Below, piece after piece: positions 17,022-24,042 of a DNA stretch of 64,000 bases. The notes beneath the pieces were generated by a model. That model had not been told where the DNA came from. It worked only from the letters and a program-made list of their open reading frames with translations, and did not search any database. Positions within the stretch are counted from its first letter, which is position 1. Each line of letters opens with the position of its first letter. Position numbers and translations under genes: made by a program. The DNA is from Amycolatopsis oliviviridis (GTDB taxonomy: Bacteria; Actinomycetota; Actinomycetes; Mycobacteriales; Pseudonocardiaceae). The DNA lies in assembly GCF_014654365.1 (NCBI RefSeq), contig NZ_BNAY01000001.1:1488001-1552000 (forward strand), written 5' to 3'.

Positions 17022-17056
17022 GCCTCCTTGCCTACCCTGAAGGTAGCGAAGGAGGC
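17022..17056. repeat. Hairpin of the GCCTCCTT/AAGGAGGC family
   Basis: GCCTCCTTGCCTACC and GGTAGCGAAGGAGGC are arms with two mismatches and a 5-nt loop. A close relative lies at 35891-35931. Confidence 0.75.
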
Positions 17057-17123
17057 CTTCACCACCTTCGCTATCGCCACGTTCGCCCCACATGCACCAG
17101 AAGCCACAACAGTCACAGCGACC

Positions 17124-17178
17124 GCGCGTGAAGGCCCCCTTCCCTCGGCTGAGCCGAGGGAAGGGGGCCTTCACGCGC
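17124..17178. repeat. Perfect 27-bp inverted repeat
   Basis: Arms 17124-17150 and 17152-17178 are exact reverse complements around a single G. Each arm carries TGAAGGCCCCCTTCCCTCGG or its complement. It is among the strongest stem-loop candidates in the window. Confidence 0.85.
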
Positions 17179-17202
17179 TTAAGTAGGTGAGCGTGGCTAT
17201 GG

Positions 17203-17241
17203 CGCCTTGGTCAAACGGATCGCGAGTGGCGATTCGGGTTA
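17203..17241 (+). repeat. CCTTGGTCAA...CGCGAGTGG repeat, copy b
   Basis: Second direct copy of the unit at 16909-16947. Unlike copy a it is not paired with an inverted arm, so the hairpin has been lost or never formed here. Confidence 0.7.
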
Positions 17242-17289
17242 TTTGAGGAGGTAAGGCGAAAGTGCACGATGGACGCCGTTCAGCGAAGC

Positions 17290-17332
17290 GAAGGGGACTT
17301 TCCCCTCATCACACGAGAGGAAAGTCCCCTTC
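17290..17332. repeat. Hairpin of the GAAGGGGACTTTCC family
   Basis: Arms 17290-17307 and 17315-17332 pair at 17 of 18 positions around a 7-nt loop. The theme resembles the hairpin at 8470-8520. Confidence 0.75.
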
Positions 17333-17423
17333 ACCTCAGACCTGGGAGCCCGTCGGCGACGAAGGATCGAAGGCATCGCGAGTCAGGCATACGCCACATT
17401 TGCTCTACTCCTCGCAGAGAACA

Positions 17424-17463
17424 CGACTTGCCACTCACGACCACCTCGACCGCATCACCAAGG
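17424..17463 (-). repeat. CCTTGG...CGTGAGTGG repeat, inverted copy c
   Basis: Read on the minus strand it gives CCTTGGTGATGCGG, a short insertion, then TGGTCGTGAGTGGCAAGT, matching copies a and b in order. Confidence 0.6.
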
Positions 17464-17510
17464 CTTGCCACCGAACTGGCGCCCGGCGCGAATCCCTCGG
17501 CCAGTAAAAG

Positions 17511-17568
17511 AAAAGGTCCCGCTTCCGCTCAGCGAAGGCTGGGGGTTCCTGCGAGCAGGAAGCGGGAG
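17511..17568 (-). terminator. Rho-independent-type terminator in unit 1
   Basis: Read on the minus strand, CCCGCTTCC pairs with GGAAGCGGG (9 bp) across a 31-nt loop containing CAGGAACCCCCAGCCTTCGC, and is followed by ACCTTTTCTTTT. Confidence 0.65.
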
Positions 17569-17750
17569 TTTGTGGCCGGTACGGGGGCCGCCTCTCGGCG
17601 AGTGGCTCGACACGGCTCCGGCCGGACCGGTATTCCGTGAAGGCGAGGGGTGAGGCCCGGGGGCACCATCCGTACCGACACTCTCTACAACGCACCACCA
17701 TTCGAAATGTTCCCCGGCACCGAGCCCGAAACGCTGTGACGCGCGTCTAC
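17511..17750 (-). repeat. Tandem terminator-bearing repeat, unit 1
   Basis: A unit of about 240 bp: T-tract hairpin, conserved block GGCCGCCTCTCGGCGA, a block containing CCGGCCGGACCGGTATTCC and GGCCCGGGGGCACCATCCG, then AAATGTTCC and GTGACGCGCGTC. Unit 3 is about 85-90% identical over the central block. Confidence 0.75.
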
Positions 17751-17763
17751 ACACGAACGGGCC

Positions 17764-17823
17764 AAAAAAGACCCGTCCCCGCTCTGCGAAGGCCTGGGGG
17801 TTACCTGCGAGCGGGAACGGGAG
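17764..17823 (-). terminator. Rho-independent-type terminator in unit 2
   Basis: Arms 17772-17783 and 17810-17821 pair at 11 of 12 positions; on the minus strand the stem is followed by TCTTTTTT. The loop sequence is nearly identical to unit 3. Confidence 0.7.
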
Positions 17824-17900
17824 TCAACACTTTTCATAACGCGTCGGCACCGGTAAATGTTCCCTGCAAGACATTACGGAACAGTGACGTGTGTCGAGCG
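17764..17900 (-). repeat. Tandem terminator-bearing repeat, unit 2 (shortened)
   Basis: Same hairpin and same end block (AAATGTTCC ... GGAACAGTGACG) as units 1 and 3, but it lacks about 100 bp of the central block. Confidence 0.7.
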
Positions 17901-17903
17901 CCG

Positions 17904-17963
17904 AAAAAAGACCCGCTCCCGCTCAGCGAAGGCCTGGGGGTTACCTGCGAGCAGAAGCGGGAG
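17904..17963 (-). terminator. Rho-independent-type terminator in unit 3
   Basis: CTCCCGCT (17916-17923) pairs with AGCGGGAG (17956-17963); on the minus strand the stem region is followed by GGGTCTTTTTT. It is placed to terminate the minus-strand gene at 18153-18497. Confidence 0.7.
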
Positions 17964-18133
17964 CCATGGTCGATACGGTGGGCCGCCTCTCGGCGAAAGG
18001 CGCTCCATGGCTCCGGCCGGACCGGTATTCCATGAAGGCGAAGGTTGAGGCCCGGGGGCACCATCCGTACCGACACCCTCTACAACGCACCATCGCGGGA
18101 AATGTTCCGCACTGGAACAGTGACGCACGTCAA
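17904..18133 (-). repeat. Tandem terminator-bearing repeat, unit 3
   Basis: Full unit with T-tract hairpin, central block and end block (AAATGTTCC ... GTGACGCACGTC). It is the unit closest to the end of the minus-strand YjbR gene. Confidence 0.75.
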
Positions 18134-18152
18134 CAGATCAACGCGGCAACGC

Positions 18153-18497
18153 TCAACAAGGCGGCGGAACCTGCTCCACCAGTTCCTCCGGCGCGGAAAG
18201 CCGCCACGCCTCGTAAACCAGCTCGGTCAGCTCGTCCGCCTCGATGCCGTCCAGGTGCACGACCACCCAGCCGAATCCCCCGGCGGTGAATTGCACCTCG
18301 AACACGTCCGGGCGCTCCGCCACCAAAGCTTCCTGTTCGGACAGTGTCTGCTTCAAGCCGACGGTCTGGGTCCTCGGCCAGTAGTAGCCGAACCGCTTCC
18401 CCCGGACGCTGTACGACTCCCATTCCTTCGCGTCGGAGCGTTCGACGTCGGCGAGCGTCTTCAGCATCCGGTGGAACTCGGCACTCGCCACACTCAT
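18153..18497 (-). CDS. MmcQ/YjbR-family protein
   Basis: Small protein (114 aa) of the MmcQ/YjbR fold (CyaY-like), often annotated as DNA-binding but of unproven function. ATG 18497 begins MSVASAEFHRM; the family core includes GFGWVVVHLDGIEADELTELV near the C-terminus and YEAWRLSAPEELVE at the end. It is divergent from the methyltransferase, with a 7-bp inverted repeat between them, and followed on its own strand by three tandem terminators. Confidence 0.8.
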   Translation of the reverse strand: MSVASAEFHRMLKTLADVERSDAKEWESYSVRGKRFGYYWPRTQTVGLKQTLSEQEALVAERPDVFEVQFTAGGFGWVVVHLDGIEADELTELVYEAWRLSAPEELVEQVPPPC

Positions 18498-18528
18498 CGT
18501 GAAACCCCCGGAATCCCCATGTCCTGAA

Positions 18529-18551
18529 CCGGACACAGTCTAGATGTCCGG
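18529..18551. promoter_or_regulatory. 7-9-7 inverted repeat, operator candidate
   Basis: CCGGACA and TGTCCGG are exact reverse complements 9 nt apart in the divergent promoter region of the YjbR-like and methyltransferase genes. Confidence 0.45.
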
Positions 18552-18610
18552 TGCGGCACCTCCGCACTACGATGCGCGGAGAGATTCACTCGACGCTGGG
18601 GAGTTGCGCC

Positions 18611-19240
18611 ATGGACCGTCCGGCCACCGCCGAAGAGCTGTTCGACACCATCGGTTCCGCCTACGAGGACGCGTTCGGTCGCCCTCCGGTGGTCGACAGG
18701 GCGGTACGGCATCTGATCGAGGCTCTGCCGCCGTCGTCGCGAGTGCTCGACATCGGCAGCGGCACCGGGCACCCGGTCGCCGTGGACCTTTCCGCCGCCG
18801 GCCACCGGGTGACCGGGCTGGACGTCTCGTCGGTGATGATCGATCTCGCCCGCACGAGGGTCCCGGCCGCCGAGTTCGTGCACGTCGACGTGCGGCGATG
18901 GACCTCTCCCCCGGAGTCATGGGAGGCCGTCTGCGCCTTCTTCCCGTTCCTGCAGATGCCGCGCGCGGACACCGAAAAGGTGCTCGCCGACATCGCGCGG
19001 TGGCTGGTACCGGGCGGATTCTTCTCGCTGGTCACCGTGCCTCGGGACATCGAGGACGCACCGGTGGAGTTCTTCGGCCACACCTTCCACGCGACGAGCT
19101 TCGCGCCGGACGACCTCGTCCGCCGCGTTGGAGCGGCCGGGCTGGAGGTCATCGACACGCATTCGGAGATCTTCACCGCGGACGAGCCCGGCACGCCGCC
19201 GGAGGAGCATCTGCTGATCACCGCCCGTCGTCCGGGCTGA
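18611..19240 (+). CDS. Class I SAM-dependent methyltransferase
   Basis: Methyltransferase of 209 aa with the SAM-binding motif I LDIGSGTGHPVAVDLS, acidic motif TGLDVSSVMIDLA and post-motif WTSPPESWEAVCAFF. ATG 18611 has GGGGAG about 9 nt upstream; an earlier in-frame start at 18551 overlaps the inverted repeat. It is followed 3 nt later by a glycosyltransferase gene, so the two are probably cotranscribed. The acceptor is unknown; the family includes small-molecule methylases. Confidence 0.85.
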   Translation: MDRPATAEELFDTIGSAYEDAFGRPPVVDRAVRHLIEALPPSSRVLDIGSGTGHPVAVDLSAAGHRVTGLDVSSVMIDLARTRVPAAEFVHVDVRRWTSPPESWEAVCAFFPFLQMPRADTEKVLADIARWLVPGGFFSLVTVPRDIEDAPVEFFGHTFHATSFAPDDLVRRVGAAGLEVIDTHSEIFTADEPGTPPEEHLLITARRPG

Positions 19241-19243
19241 TCC

Positions 19244-19993
19244 GTGCCCGTCATCAGTGTGATCACCCCGGTCCACGGGCCGAGCGTGCCGTTCCTGGCC
19301 GAAGCCCACGCGTCCTTGGCCGCCCAGGAACTCCCGGCGGGCTGGACGTGGGAATGGCTGGTGCAGGAGGACGGCGAGACCGGCCTGCTCGACGCCGTGC
19401 TCCCCCGCGACGAACGGATCCGGCCGGGTGCGGGGCGGCAGGGCGGGCCGGGGGTGGCGCGGATGATGGCGCTGTCCCGATCTTCCGGGAGCCTGATCAA
19501 GGCGCTCGACGCGGACGATCTGCTGGCGCCGGGCGCCCTCGCCCGCGACATCGCCGCGCTCGCGGATCCGGCGATCGGCTGGACCGCGTCCAGTGTGCTC
19601 GACCTGTTGCCGGACGGGACGAAGGTCGGCTTCGACAGCGATCCGGCGGAGGGCCCGATCGAGCGGGGCGCGGTTCTGCGGTACTGGCGGGAAAACGGCT
19701 ATCTGTCCTCGGTGGTGGCCGGGACGCTGTGCATCCGCCGTGACCTGCTGCTGGAACTGGGCGGCTGGATGGCGCTGCCCGCGTCCGAGGACACCGGCCT
19801 GGTCCTCGCCGCGAACGCGTCCGCCGACGGCTACTTCCTGGCGACCTGCGGGATGTTCTACCGGAAATGGCCGGGGCAGGTGACGAAGTCCGCCGCGCAC
19901 AACGACGACGGGGAACGGCTCGCGCGGATGAAACTGATCGGGGAACGCGCCGAGATCATGCTGGCGCGCCGGCCTTCGCGAGCGCTCGGGTAG
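19244..19993 (+). CDS. Family 2 (GT-A) glycosyltransferase
   Basis: Cytoplasmic glycosyltransferase of 249 aa. N-terminal nucleotide-binding start VISVITPVHGPS, then ALDADDLL containing the DXD-like metal/nucleotide-sugar site, and an acceptor-side acidic patch ASEDTGLVL. No membrane segment. GTG 19244 is 3 nt after the methyltransferase stop. Such pairs can modify secondary metabolites or cell-surface glycans, but nothing nearby names the substrate. Confidence 0.82.
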   Translation: MPVISVITPVHGPSVPFLAEAHASLAAQELPAGWTWEWLVQEDGETGLLDAVLPRDERIRPGAGRQGGPGVARMMALSRSSGSLIKALDADDLLAPGALARDIAALADPAIGWTASSVLDLLPDGTKVGFDSDPAEGPIERGAVLRYWRENGYLSSVVAGTLCIRRDLLLELGGWMALPASEDTGLVLAANASADGYFLATCGMFYRKWPGQVTKSAAHNDDGERLARMKLIGERAEIMLARRPSRALG

Positions 19994-19999
19994 CACAAA

Positions 20000-20029
20000 G
20001 CCGCCCGGCCAGGACCCGCCATGGGCGGC
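20000..20029. terminator. Hairpin between convergent genes
   Basis: GCCGCCC (20000-20006) pairs with GGGCGGC (20023-20029) in the 38-nt gap between the glycosyltransferase and TetR stops. Confidence 0.45.
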
Positions 20030-20031
20030 CC

Positions 20032-20646
20032 CTAAAGGTCGATCTGGACGTCCGGTGACGCGGCGACGATGTCCAGCAGCGCCTTCGCGCACAGATCGCG
20101 GGTCTGGTCCCGGGTCAGCCGCCGGTACTTGAGCCAGTCGAGACAGACCGCGACGACGAAGGCCAGCCAGCCGCGGACGGTCACCCGCAGCGTCTCCGGC
20201 GGCTCGCCGTCCGGGCACAGGACCGCCAGGATCCGGCGCCCCTGTTCGGCGAAGTTGTTGTCCAGGACTTCCCGGACGTCGTCGACCGCGATGGCGGTGC
20301 CCGCGTGCAGCGCCCGGTAGCCGTCTTCGTTGGCTTCGACGTACCTGAGATACGCGTCGAGACCCGCCATCAACTGCTCCGTGACCGGCAGTGAGCGATC
20401 GGATCGGGTCATGTCGAGCAGGCGCTCGCCCTCGGCCCTGATGACCTCGGTGACGAAGTCCTTCTTCGTCGGGAAGTAGTGGTAGAGCAGCCCTCGGGAC
20501 ACCTCGGCGATGTCCGCGACCTGCTCGATCCACACGTCGTCGTAGGGCCGGTCCGCGAACAGGCGGGCGCCGATCCGCAGCAGCTGTTCCCGCCGCTCGG
20601 CGGTGCTCAGCCTGCTGCGGGGCTTCCCGGAAGTACTCGGCGCCAT
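20032..20646 (-). CDS. TetR-family regulator (P450-divergent)
   Basis: Repressor of 204 aa. N-terminal HTH: QVADIAEVSRGLLYHYFPTKK, then a C-terminal ligand domain with GWLAFVVAVCLDWLKY. ATG 20646 is preferred; the GTG at 20670 falls inside the predicted operator. It is divergent from the CYP102-like P450, whose ligand or substrate is a likely effector. Confidence 0.9.
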   Translation of the reverse strand: MAPSTSGKPRSRLSTAERREQLLRIGARLFADRPYDDVWIEQVADIAEVSRGLLYHYFPTKKDFVTEVIRAEGERLLDMTRSDRSLPVTEQLMAGLDAYLRYVEANEDGYRALHAGTAIAVDDVREVLDNNFAEQGRRILAVLCPDGEPPETLRVTVRGWLAFVVAVCLDWLKYRRLTRDQTRDLCAKALLDIVAASPDVQIDL

Positions 20647-20660
20647 CCTGTCATCGTACT

Positions 20661-20680
20661 TACTTGACACGAGTTCAGTA
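20661..20680. promoter_or_regulatory. TetR operator candidate
   Basis: TACTTGAC-ACGA-GTTCAGTA is palindromic at 6 of 8 arm positions and sits 15 bp from tetR and 58 bp from the P450. TTGACA within it could double as a -35 for the P450. Confidence 0.5.
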
Positions 20681-20737
20681 ACAGGCCACGCTCGTTATTG
20701 GATGTCGATTCAACAGTGCACACACTGGAGGGGCCCG

Positions 20738-22120
20738 ATGGCCACCGCACTCCCCCATCCCCCGCGCCGGATCCCGCTGATCGGCGACGTGCTCGGCGTT
20801 TCGCCGAAGACCCCGGTCCAGGACTCGATGCGGCACGCCGCCGAACTGGGGCCCGTTTTCGAGCGCAAGGTGTTCGGCCGCCGGATCGTGTTCGTCAACG
20901 GCGCCGGGATGGTCGCCGACCTCTCCGACGAGAAGCGGTTCGCGAAACACGTCACGCCCGCGATCTCGAACCTGCGCCTGCTCGGCGGCGACGGGCTGTT
21001 CACCGCGCACAACGAGGAGCCGAACTGGCGGCGCGCGCACGAGATCCTCGCGCCCGCGTTCAGCCGCAACGCCATGCAGCGCTATCACCCGGCGATGCTG
21101 GCGATCACCCGCGAACTCCTGGACGCCTGGGACAGCGGCGGCGAGGTCGACGTCGCGGACGACATGACGAAGCTGACGCTGGAGACCATCGGGCGGACCG
21201 GGTTCGGCTACAGCTTCTCGTCGTTCGAACGCGCCGAACCGCATCCGTTCGTCGCCGCGATGGTCCGCACGCTGCGGCACGCGCAGCGGATGGCGATCCA
21301 GCCGCCGGTCATCGGCCCGCTGCTCAGCCGGAAGGCCAATCAGCGCAACGAAGCCGACCTCGCGTTCCTCCACTCCGTCGTCGACGAGGTCATCGAGGCG
21401 CGCCGGGACGATCCGAGCACCGAAGACCTGCTCGGGCTCATGCTGAACACCACGCAGCCAAGCACCGGCGAGGCACTGGACGAGGTCAACATCCGGAACC
21501 AGATCATCACGTTCCTGGTGGCGGGGCACGAAACCACGTCGGGTGCGCTCTCGTTCGCCCTGTACTACCTGGCGCGGAATCCGGACGTCCTCGCCCGCGC
21601 CCAGTCCGAAGTGGACAAGGTGTGGGGCGAGAACCCGGATCCGTCCTACGAGGAGGTCGCCAAGCTCCGCTACGTCCGGCGGGTGCTCGACGAGGCACTG
21701 CGGCTCTGGCCGACGGCGCCCGCGTTCGCACGCCAGGCCCAGGTGGACACCGTCGTCGGCGGTGAGTATCCGATGAAGAAGGGCGAGTGGGCGCTCGTCC
21801 TCATCCCAGCGCTGCACCGTGATCCGGTCTGGGGAGACGACCCCGAATCGTTCGATCCGGACCGCTTCGCCCCGGATCGCAACCGTGCCCGTCCGGCGCA
21901 CGTCTACAAGCCGTTCGGCACCGGGGAGCGGGCGTGTATCGGACGGCAGTTCGCCCTGCACGAGGCGACGCTGGTGCTCGGCATGCTTCTGAGCCGGTAC
22001 GACCTGCGCGGAGACCCGTCCTACCGGCTGAAGGTGCAGGAACTACTGACACTGAAGCCGGAGGGCTTCAAACTCGAGGTCTCCCTGCGCGACCGCGCGA
22101 CGGTGGAAGTGACCGCCTAG
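20738..22120 (+). CDS. Cytochrome P450, CYP102 (BM3)-like heme domain without reductase
   Basis: P450 of 460 aa. I-helix AGHETTSG, ExxR in LDEALRLWPTAP, heme-ligand loop FGTGERACIGRQFALHEATL with Cys at residue 400. These segments match the fatty-acid hydroxylase BM3 (CYP102A1), whose heme ligand is also Cys400, but the frame stops right after the heme domain and no flavin/reductase domain follows. It therefore needs separate redox partners, not encoded nearby. ATG 20738 has GGAGGGG 6 nt upstream. Its TAG stop overlaps the stop of the convergent TetR gene in CTAG. Fatty-acid-like substrates are inferred. Confidence 0.92.
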   Translation: MATALPHPPRRIPLIGDVLGVSPKTPVQDSMRHAAELGPVFERKVFGRRIVFVNGAGMVADLSDEKRFAKHVTPAISNLRLLGGDGLFTAHNEEPNWRRAHEILAPAFSRNAMQRYHPAMLAITRELLDAWDSGGEVDVADDMTKLTLETIGRTGFGYSFSSFERAEPHPFVAAMVRTLRHAQRMAIQPPVIGPLLSRKANQRNEADLAFLHSVVDEVIEARRDDPSTEDLLGLMLNTTQPSTGEALDEVNIRNQIITFLVAGHETTSGALSFALYYLARNPDVLARAQSEVDKVWGENPDPSYEEVAKLRYVRRVLDEALRLWPTAPAFARQAQVDTVVGGEYPMKKGEWALVLIPALHRDPVWGDDPESFDPDRFAPDRNRARPAHVYKPFGTGERACIGRQFALHEATLVLGMLLSRYDLRGDPSYRLKVQELLTLKPEGFKLEVSLRDRATVEVTA

Positions 22121-22707
22121 GGTTTGAGCTGCCCGTCGAAGAGGGCGTCCACCAGAGCGCGGGGAACACTCGCTCCCGTCAGGGCCCGGTACACGATCGG
22201 GCCGACGACGGCGTCGATGGCGGCGTCGAGGTCGAGCTCGGTCGAGACCTCGCCGGCCTCGATTCCGCGGGCGAGCAGGGCACGCTCCAGCTCCCGGCGC
22301 GGGCCGAGATAACGGTCGTGGAGGCTCTTGGCCGTTTCGGGGTTGTGCTGCGCCTCGGCGATGAGCGCGAGCAGGACCTTGCCCGCCGGGTCGCGCGTGA
22401 CGAACCGCGCGTAGCCCCGGAAGTAGCCGCGGATGCCGTCCACTGAGGACTTGTCCGCCGGGACGGCGAACCGCTTCTCGCTGTCCTCGATGAGTGTGTC
22501 GAGCAGGATCTCGACCTTCGAGGGCCACCACCGGTAGATCGTCTGCTTGGCGACGCCCGCCTCGCGCGCGATCGCCTCGATGGTCAGCTTGGCGAAACCG
22601 TGCTCGACGAGCAGATCGTCCGCTGCGTGGAGCACGGCGAGGCGGGCCGCTTCGTCACGCTGGTTGCCGGAGCGCGCCCTGCGGGGCTGCGAATTCACGG
22701 CGGGCAT
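22117..22707 (-). CDS. TetR-family regulator (SDR-divergent)
   Basis: Repressor of 196 aa. HTH: TIEAIAREAGVAKQTIYRWW, PSKVEILLD; C-terminal TetR_C_11-like region (AGKVLLALIAEAQHNPE). ATG 22707 is chosen; a GTG three codons earlier is possible. It is divergent from an SDR gene, with a perfect 11-bp inverted repeat between, so it probably controls that gene and itself. Confidence 0.9.
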   Translation of the reverse strand: MPAVNSQPRRARSGNQRDEAARLAVLHAADDLLVEHGFAKLTIEAIAREAGVAKQTIYRWWPSKVEILLDTLIEDSEKRFAVPADKSSVDGIRGYFRGYARFVTRDPAGKVLLALIAEAQHNPETAKSLHDRYLGPRRELERALLARGIEAGEVSTELDLDAAIDAVVGPIVYRALTGASVPRALVDALFDGQLKP

Positions 22708-22762
22708 GCGGACCACAGTACCGGCTTGCCGGATCGTGCCCGGTCGTCAGGTGCCGTGCTAC

Positions 22763-22790
22763 TGTCTAGACGCAACGTAGCGTCTAGACA
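22763..22790. promoter_or_regulatory. Perfect TetR-type operator
   Basis: TGTCTAGACGC and GCGTCTAGACA are exact reverse complements with a 6-nt spacer, centred between the divergent tetR and SDR genes. Each arm itself contains the palindrome TCTAGA. Confidence 0.8.
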
Positions 22791-22815
22791 AATCTTCGAT
22801 CACCAAGGAGTTTCC

Positions 22816-23511
22816 GTGCCTGACACCTCTGATCGCCAAGAACTCGTCATCGGCGCCTCCCGTGGCCTCGGGCTGGTCCTCGCCGAGGAGCTCACCCGAC
22901 GGGGCCGGCGGGTCATCGCCACGGCCCGCCGGAGTGGCGGCGAGCTGCAGGCGAAGGCCGACGCCTCGAACGGACGCCTGCGGATCGAATCGCTGGAGAT
23001 GACCAGTGAAGACCAGCTGGCCGCGCTGCGCGAACGCCTGGACGGCACCGAGCTCGACCTGCTCTTCGTCAACGCCGCGATCGATCGCGGGAACCTGCCG
23101 ATCACCGAGGTCTCGACGGAGACGTTCGCCGAGGTGATGATCACCAACGCATTGAGCCCGCTGCGCGCCCTCGAAGCCCTCCGCGACCTGGTCGTGCCCG
23201 GCGGCACCACCGCGATCATGTCCTCCAGGCAGGGCAGCGTCGAGCTGAACACCAGGCCCGGCTTCGAGCTGTACAAGGCCAGCAAGGCCGCGCTGAACCA
23301 GTTGATGCGCAGCTACGCCACCCGGTACGCCGACGACGGGCGGACCAAGCTCCTCATCCACCCCGGCCACAACCAGACACCGCTCGGTGGCCCCGGCGCT
23401 CCGCTCACCGCCGAGGAGAGCATGCCCGCCGTCGTCGACGTCCTCGAAGCGCAGGCCGGTGCACCGGGTCTCCAGTTCTTGGATCTCCACGGCAAGGTGG
23501 TTCCTTGGTAG
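22816..23511 (+). CDS. Short-chain dehydrogenase/reductase
   Basis: NAD(P)-dependent oxidoreductase of 231 aa. Cofactor loop GASRGLGLVLAEEL lies at the very N-terminus, catalytic YxxxK is YKASK with the Ser in SSRQGSVEL, and NAA-like VNAAIDRG is present. GTG 22816 has AAGGAG 5 nt upstream. It is followed 75 nt later by an AhpD-like gene on the same strand, so an inducible redox pair under the divergent TetR is plausible. Confidence 0.9.
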   Translation: MPDTSDRQELVIGASRGLGLVLAEELTRRGRRVIATARRSGGELQAKADASNGRLRIESLEMTSEDQLAALRERLDGTELDLLFVNAAIDRGNLPITEVSTETFAEVMITNALSPLRALEALRDLVVPGGTTAIMSSRQGSVELNTRPGFELYKASKAALNQLMRSYATRYADDGRTKLLIHPGHNQTPLGGPGAPLTAEESMPAVVDVLEAQAGAPGLQFLDLHGKVVPW

Positions 23512-23586
23512 AAGCCGGTCACATCTCCCGTCCGGGAGCCGTCAGTGCGGTGAAAGCAAGACGGAAACCCTGGAGGAGAGCGAACC

Positions 23587-24042
23587 ATGCAGACCCGGAT
23601 CCCGAACCCCGCGATGGCGAACCCCGCCACGCTGAAGGCCCTGATCGCGCTGGCCGAGTCGACCGGGGACACCGGTGTCCCGAAGACCACGCACTACCTC
23701 ATGCACGTCCGTGCGAGCCAGATCAACGGATGCAGCGGTTGCCTGGAGATGCACACCAAGGAACTGCGCAAGGCGGGCGAGTCCGACGAGCGGATCTTCA
23801 CCGTCGCGGCCTGGCGTGACACGGCCTACTTCACCGACGCCGAACGGGCGGCGCTCGCGCTGGCCGAGGCGCTCACCCGGATCGCGGACCGGGCCGACCC
23901 GGTCGACGACGAGGTCTGGGGCGAGGCGGCTCGTCATTACGACGAGCGTCAGCTTTCGAGCCTGGTCCTGTCGATCGCCGCCATCAATACCTGGAACCGG
24001 CTCAACGTCGCCACTCGGCAGGTCGCCGGAGCTGCGGCCTAG
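23587..24042 (+). CDS. AhpD-like / carboxymuconolactone decarboxylase-family protein
   Basis: Alkylhydroperoxidase-type protein of 151 aa. The CXXC redox pair and catalytic His are in NGCSGCLEMHTKEL, preceded by HVRASQI. The ATG has GGAGAG upstream. AhpD-family proteins reduce peroxides or act as disulfide reductants. Its stop TAG overlaps that of the convergent regulator in CTAG. Confidence 0.88.
   Translation: MQTRIPNPAMANPATLKALIALAESTGDTGVPKTTHYLMHVRASQINGCSGCLEMHTKELRKAGESDERIFTVAAWRDTAYFTDAERAALALAEALTRIADRADPVDDEVWGEAARHYDERQLSSLVLSIAAINTWNRLNVATRQVAGAAA

Larger units (their letters stand above)
16838..18152. other. 1.3-kb gene-free tract of nested repeats and hairpins
   Basis: I find no credible gene. 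In order it holds a 39-nt direct repeat copy and an 18-bp hairpin (16909-16972), a 15-bp hairpin (17022-17056), a perfect 27-bp hairpin (17124-17178), the second direct copy (17203-17241), an 18-bp hairpin (17290-17332), an inverted third copy (17424-17463), then three degenerate tandem units (17511-17750, 17764-17900, 17904-18133) each starting with a T-tract hairpin on the minus strand. Short open frames here follow the repeats and are not convincing as genes. Confidence 0.85.

Noticed and set aside
17455..18128. Two similar minus-strand open frames (ending in PLPARRNPQPSLSG- and LLLAGNPQAFAERE-type peptides)
   Set aside because: Similarity follows the DNA repeat units 1 and 3; the frames lack ribosome-binding sites, run through terminator stems and are not kept in unit 2. 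I treat them as noncoding repeats.
17511..18133. CRISPR array
   Set aside because: Repeats are few, long, degenerate and hairpin-rich with unequal spacing, and no cas gene is present.
16838..18152. Insertion sequence or prophage remnant
   Set aside because: No transposase, integrase, terminal inverted repeats bounding the tract, or target duplication could be found.
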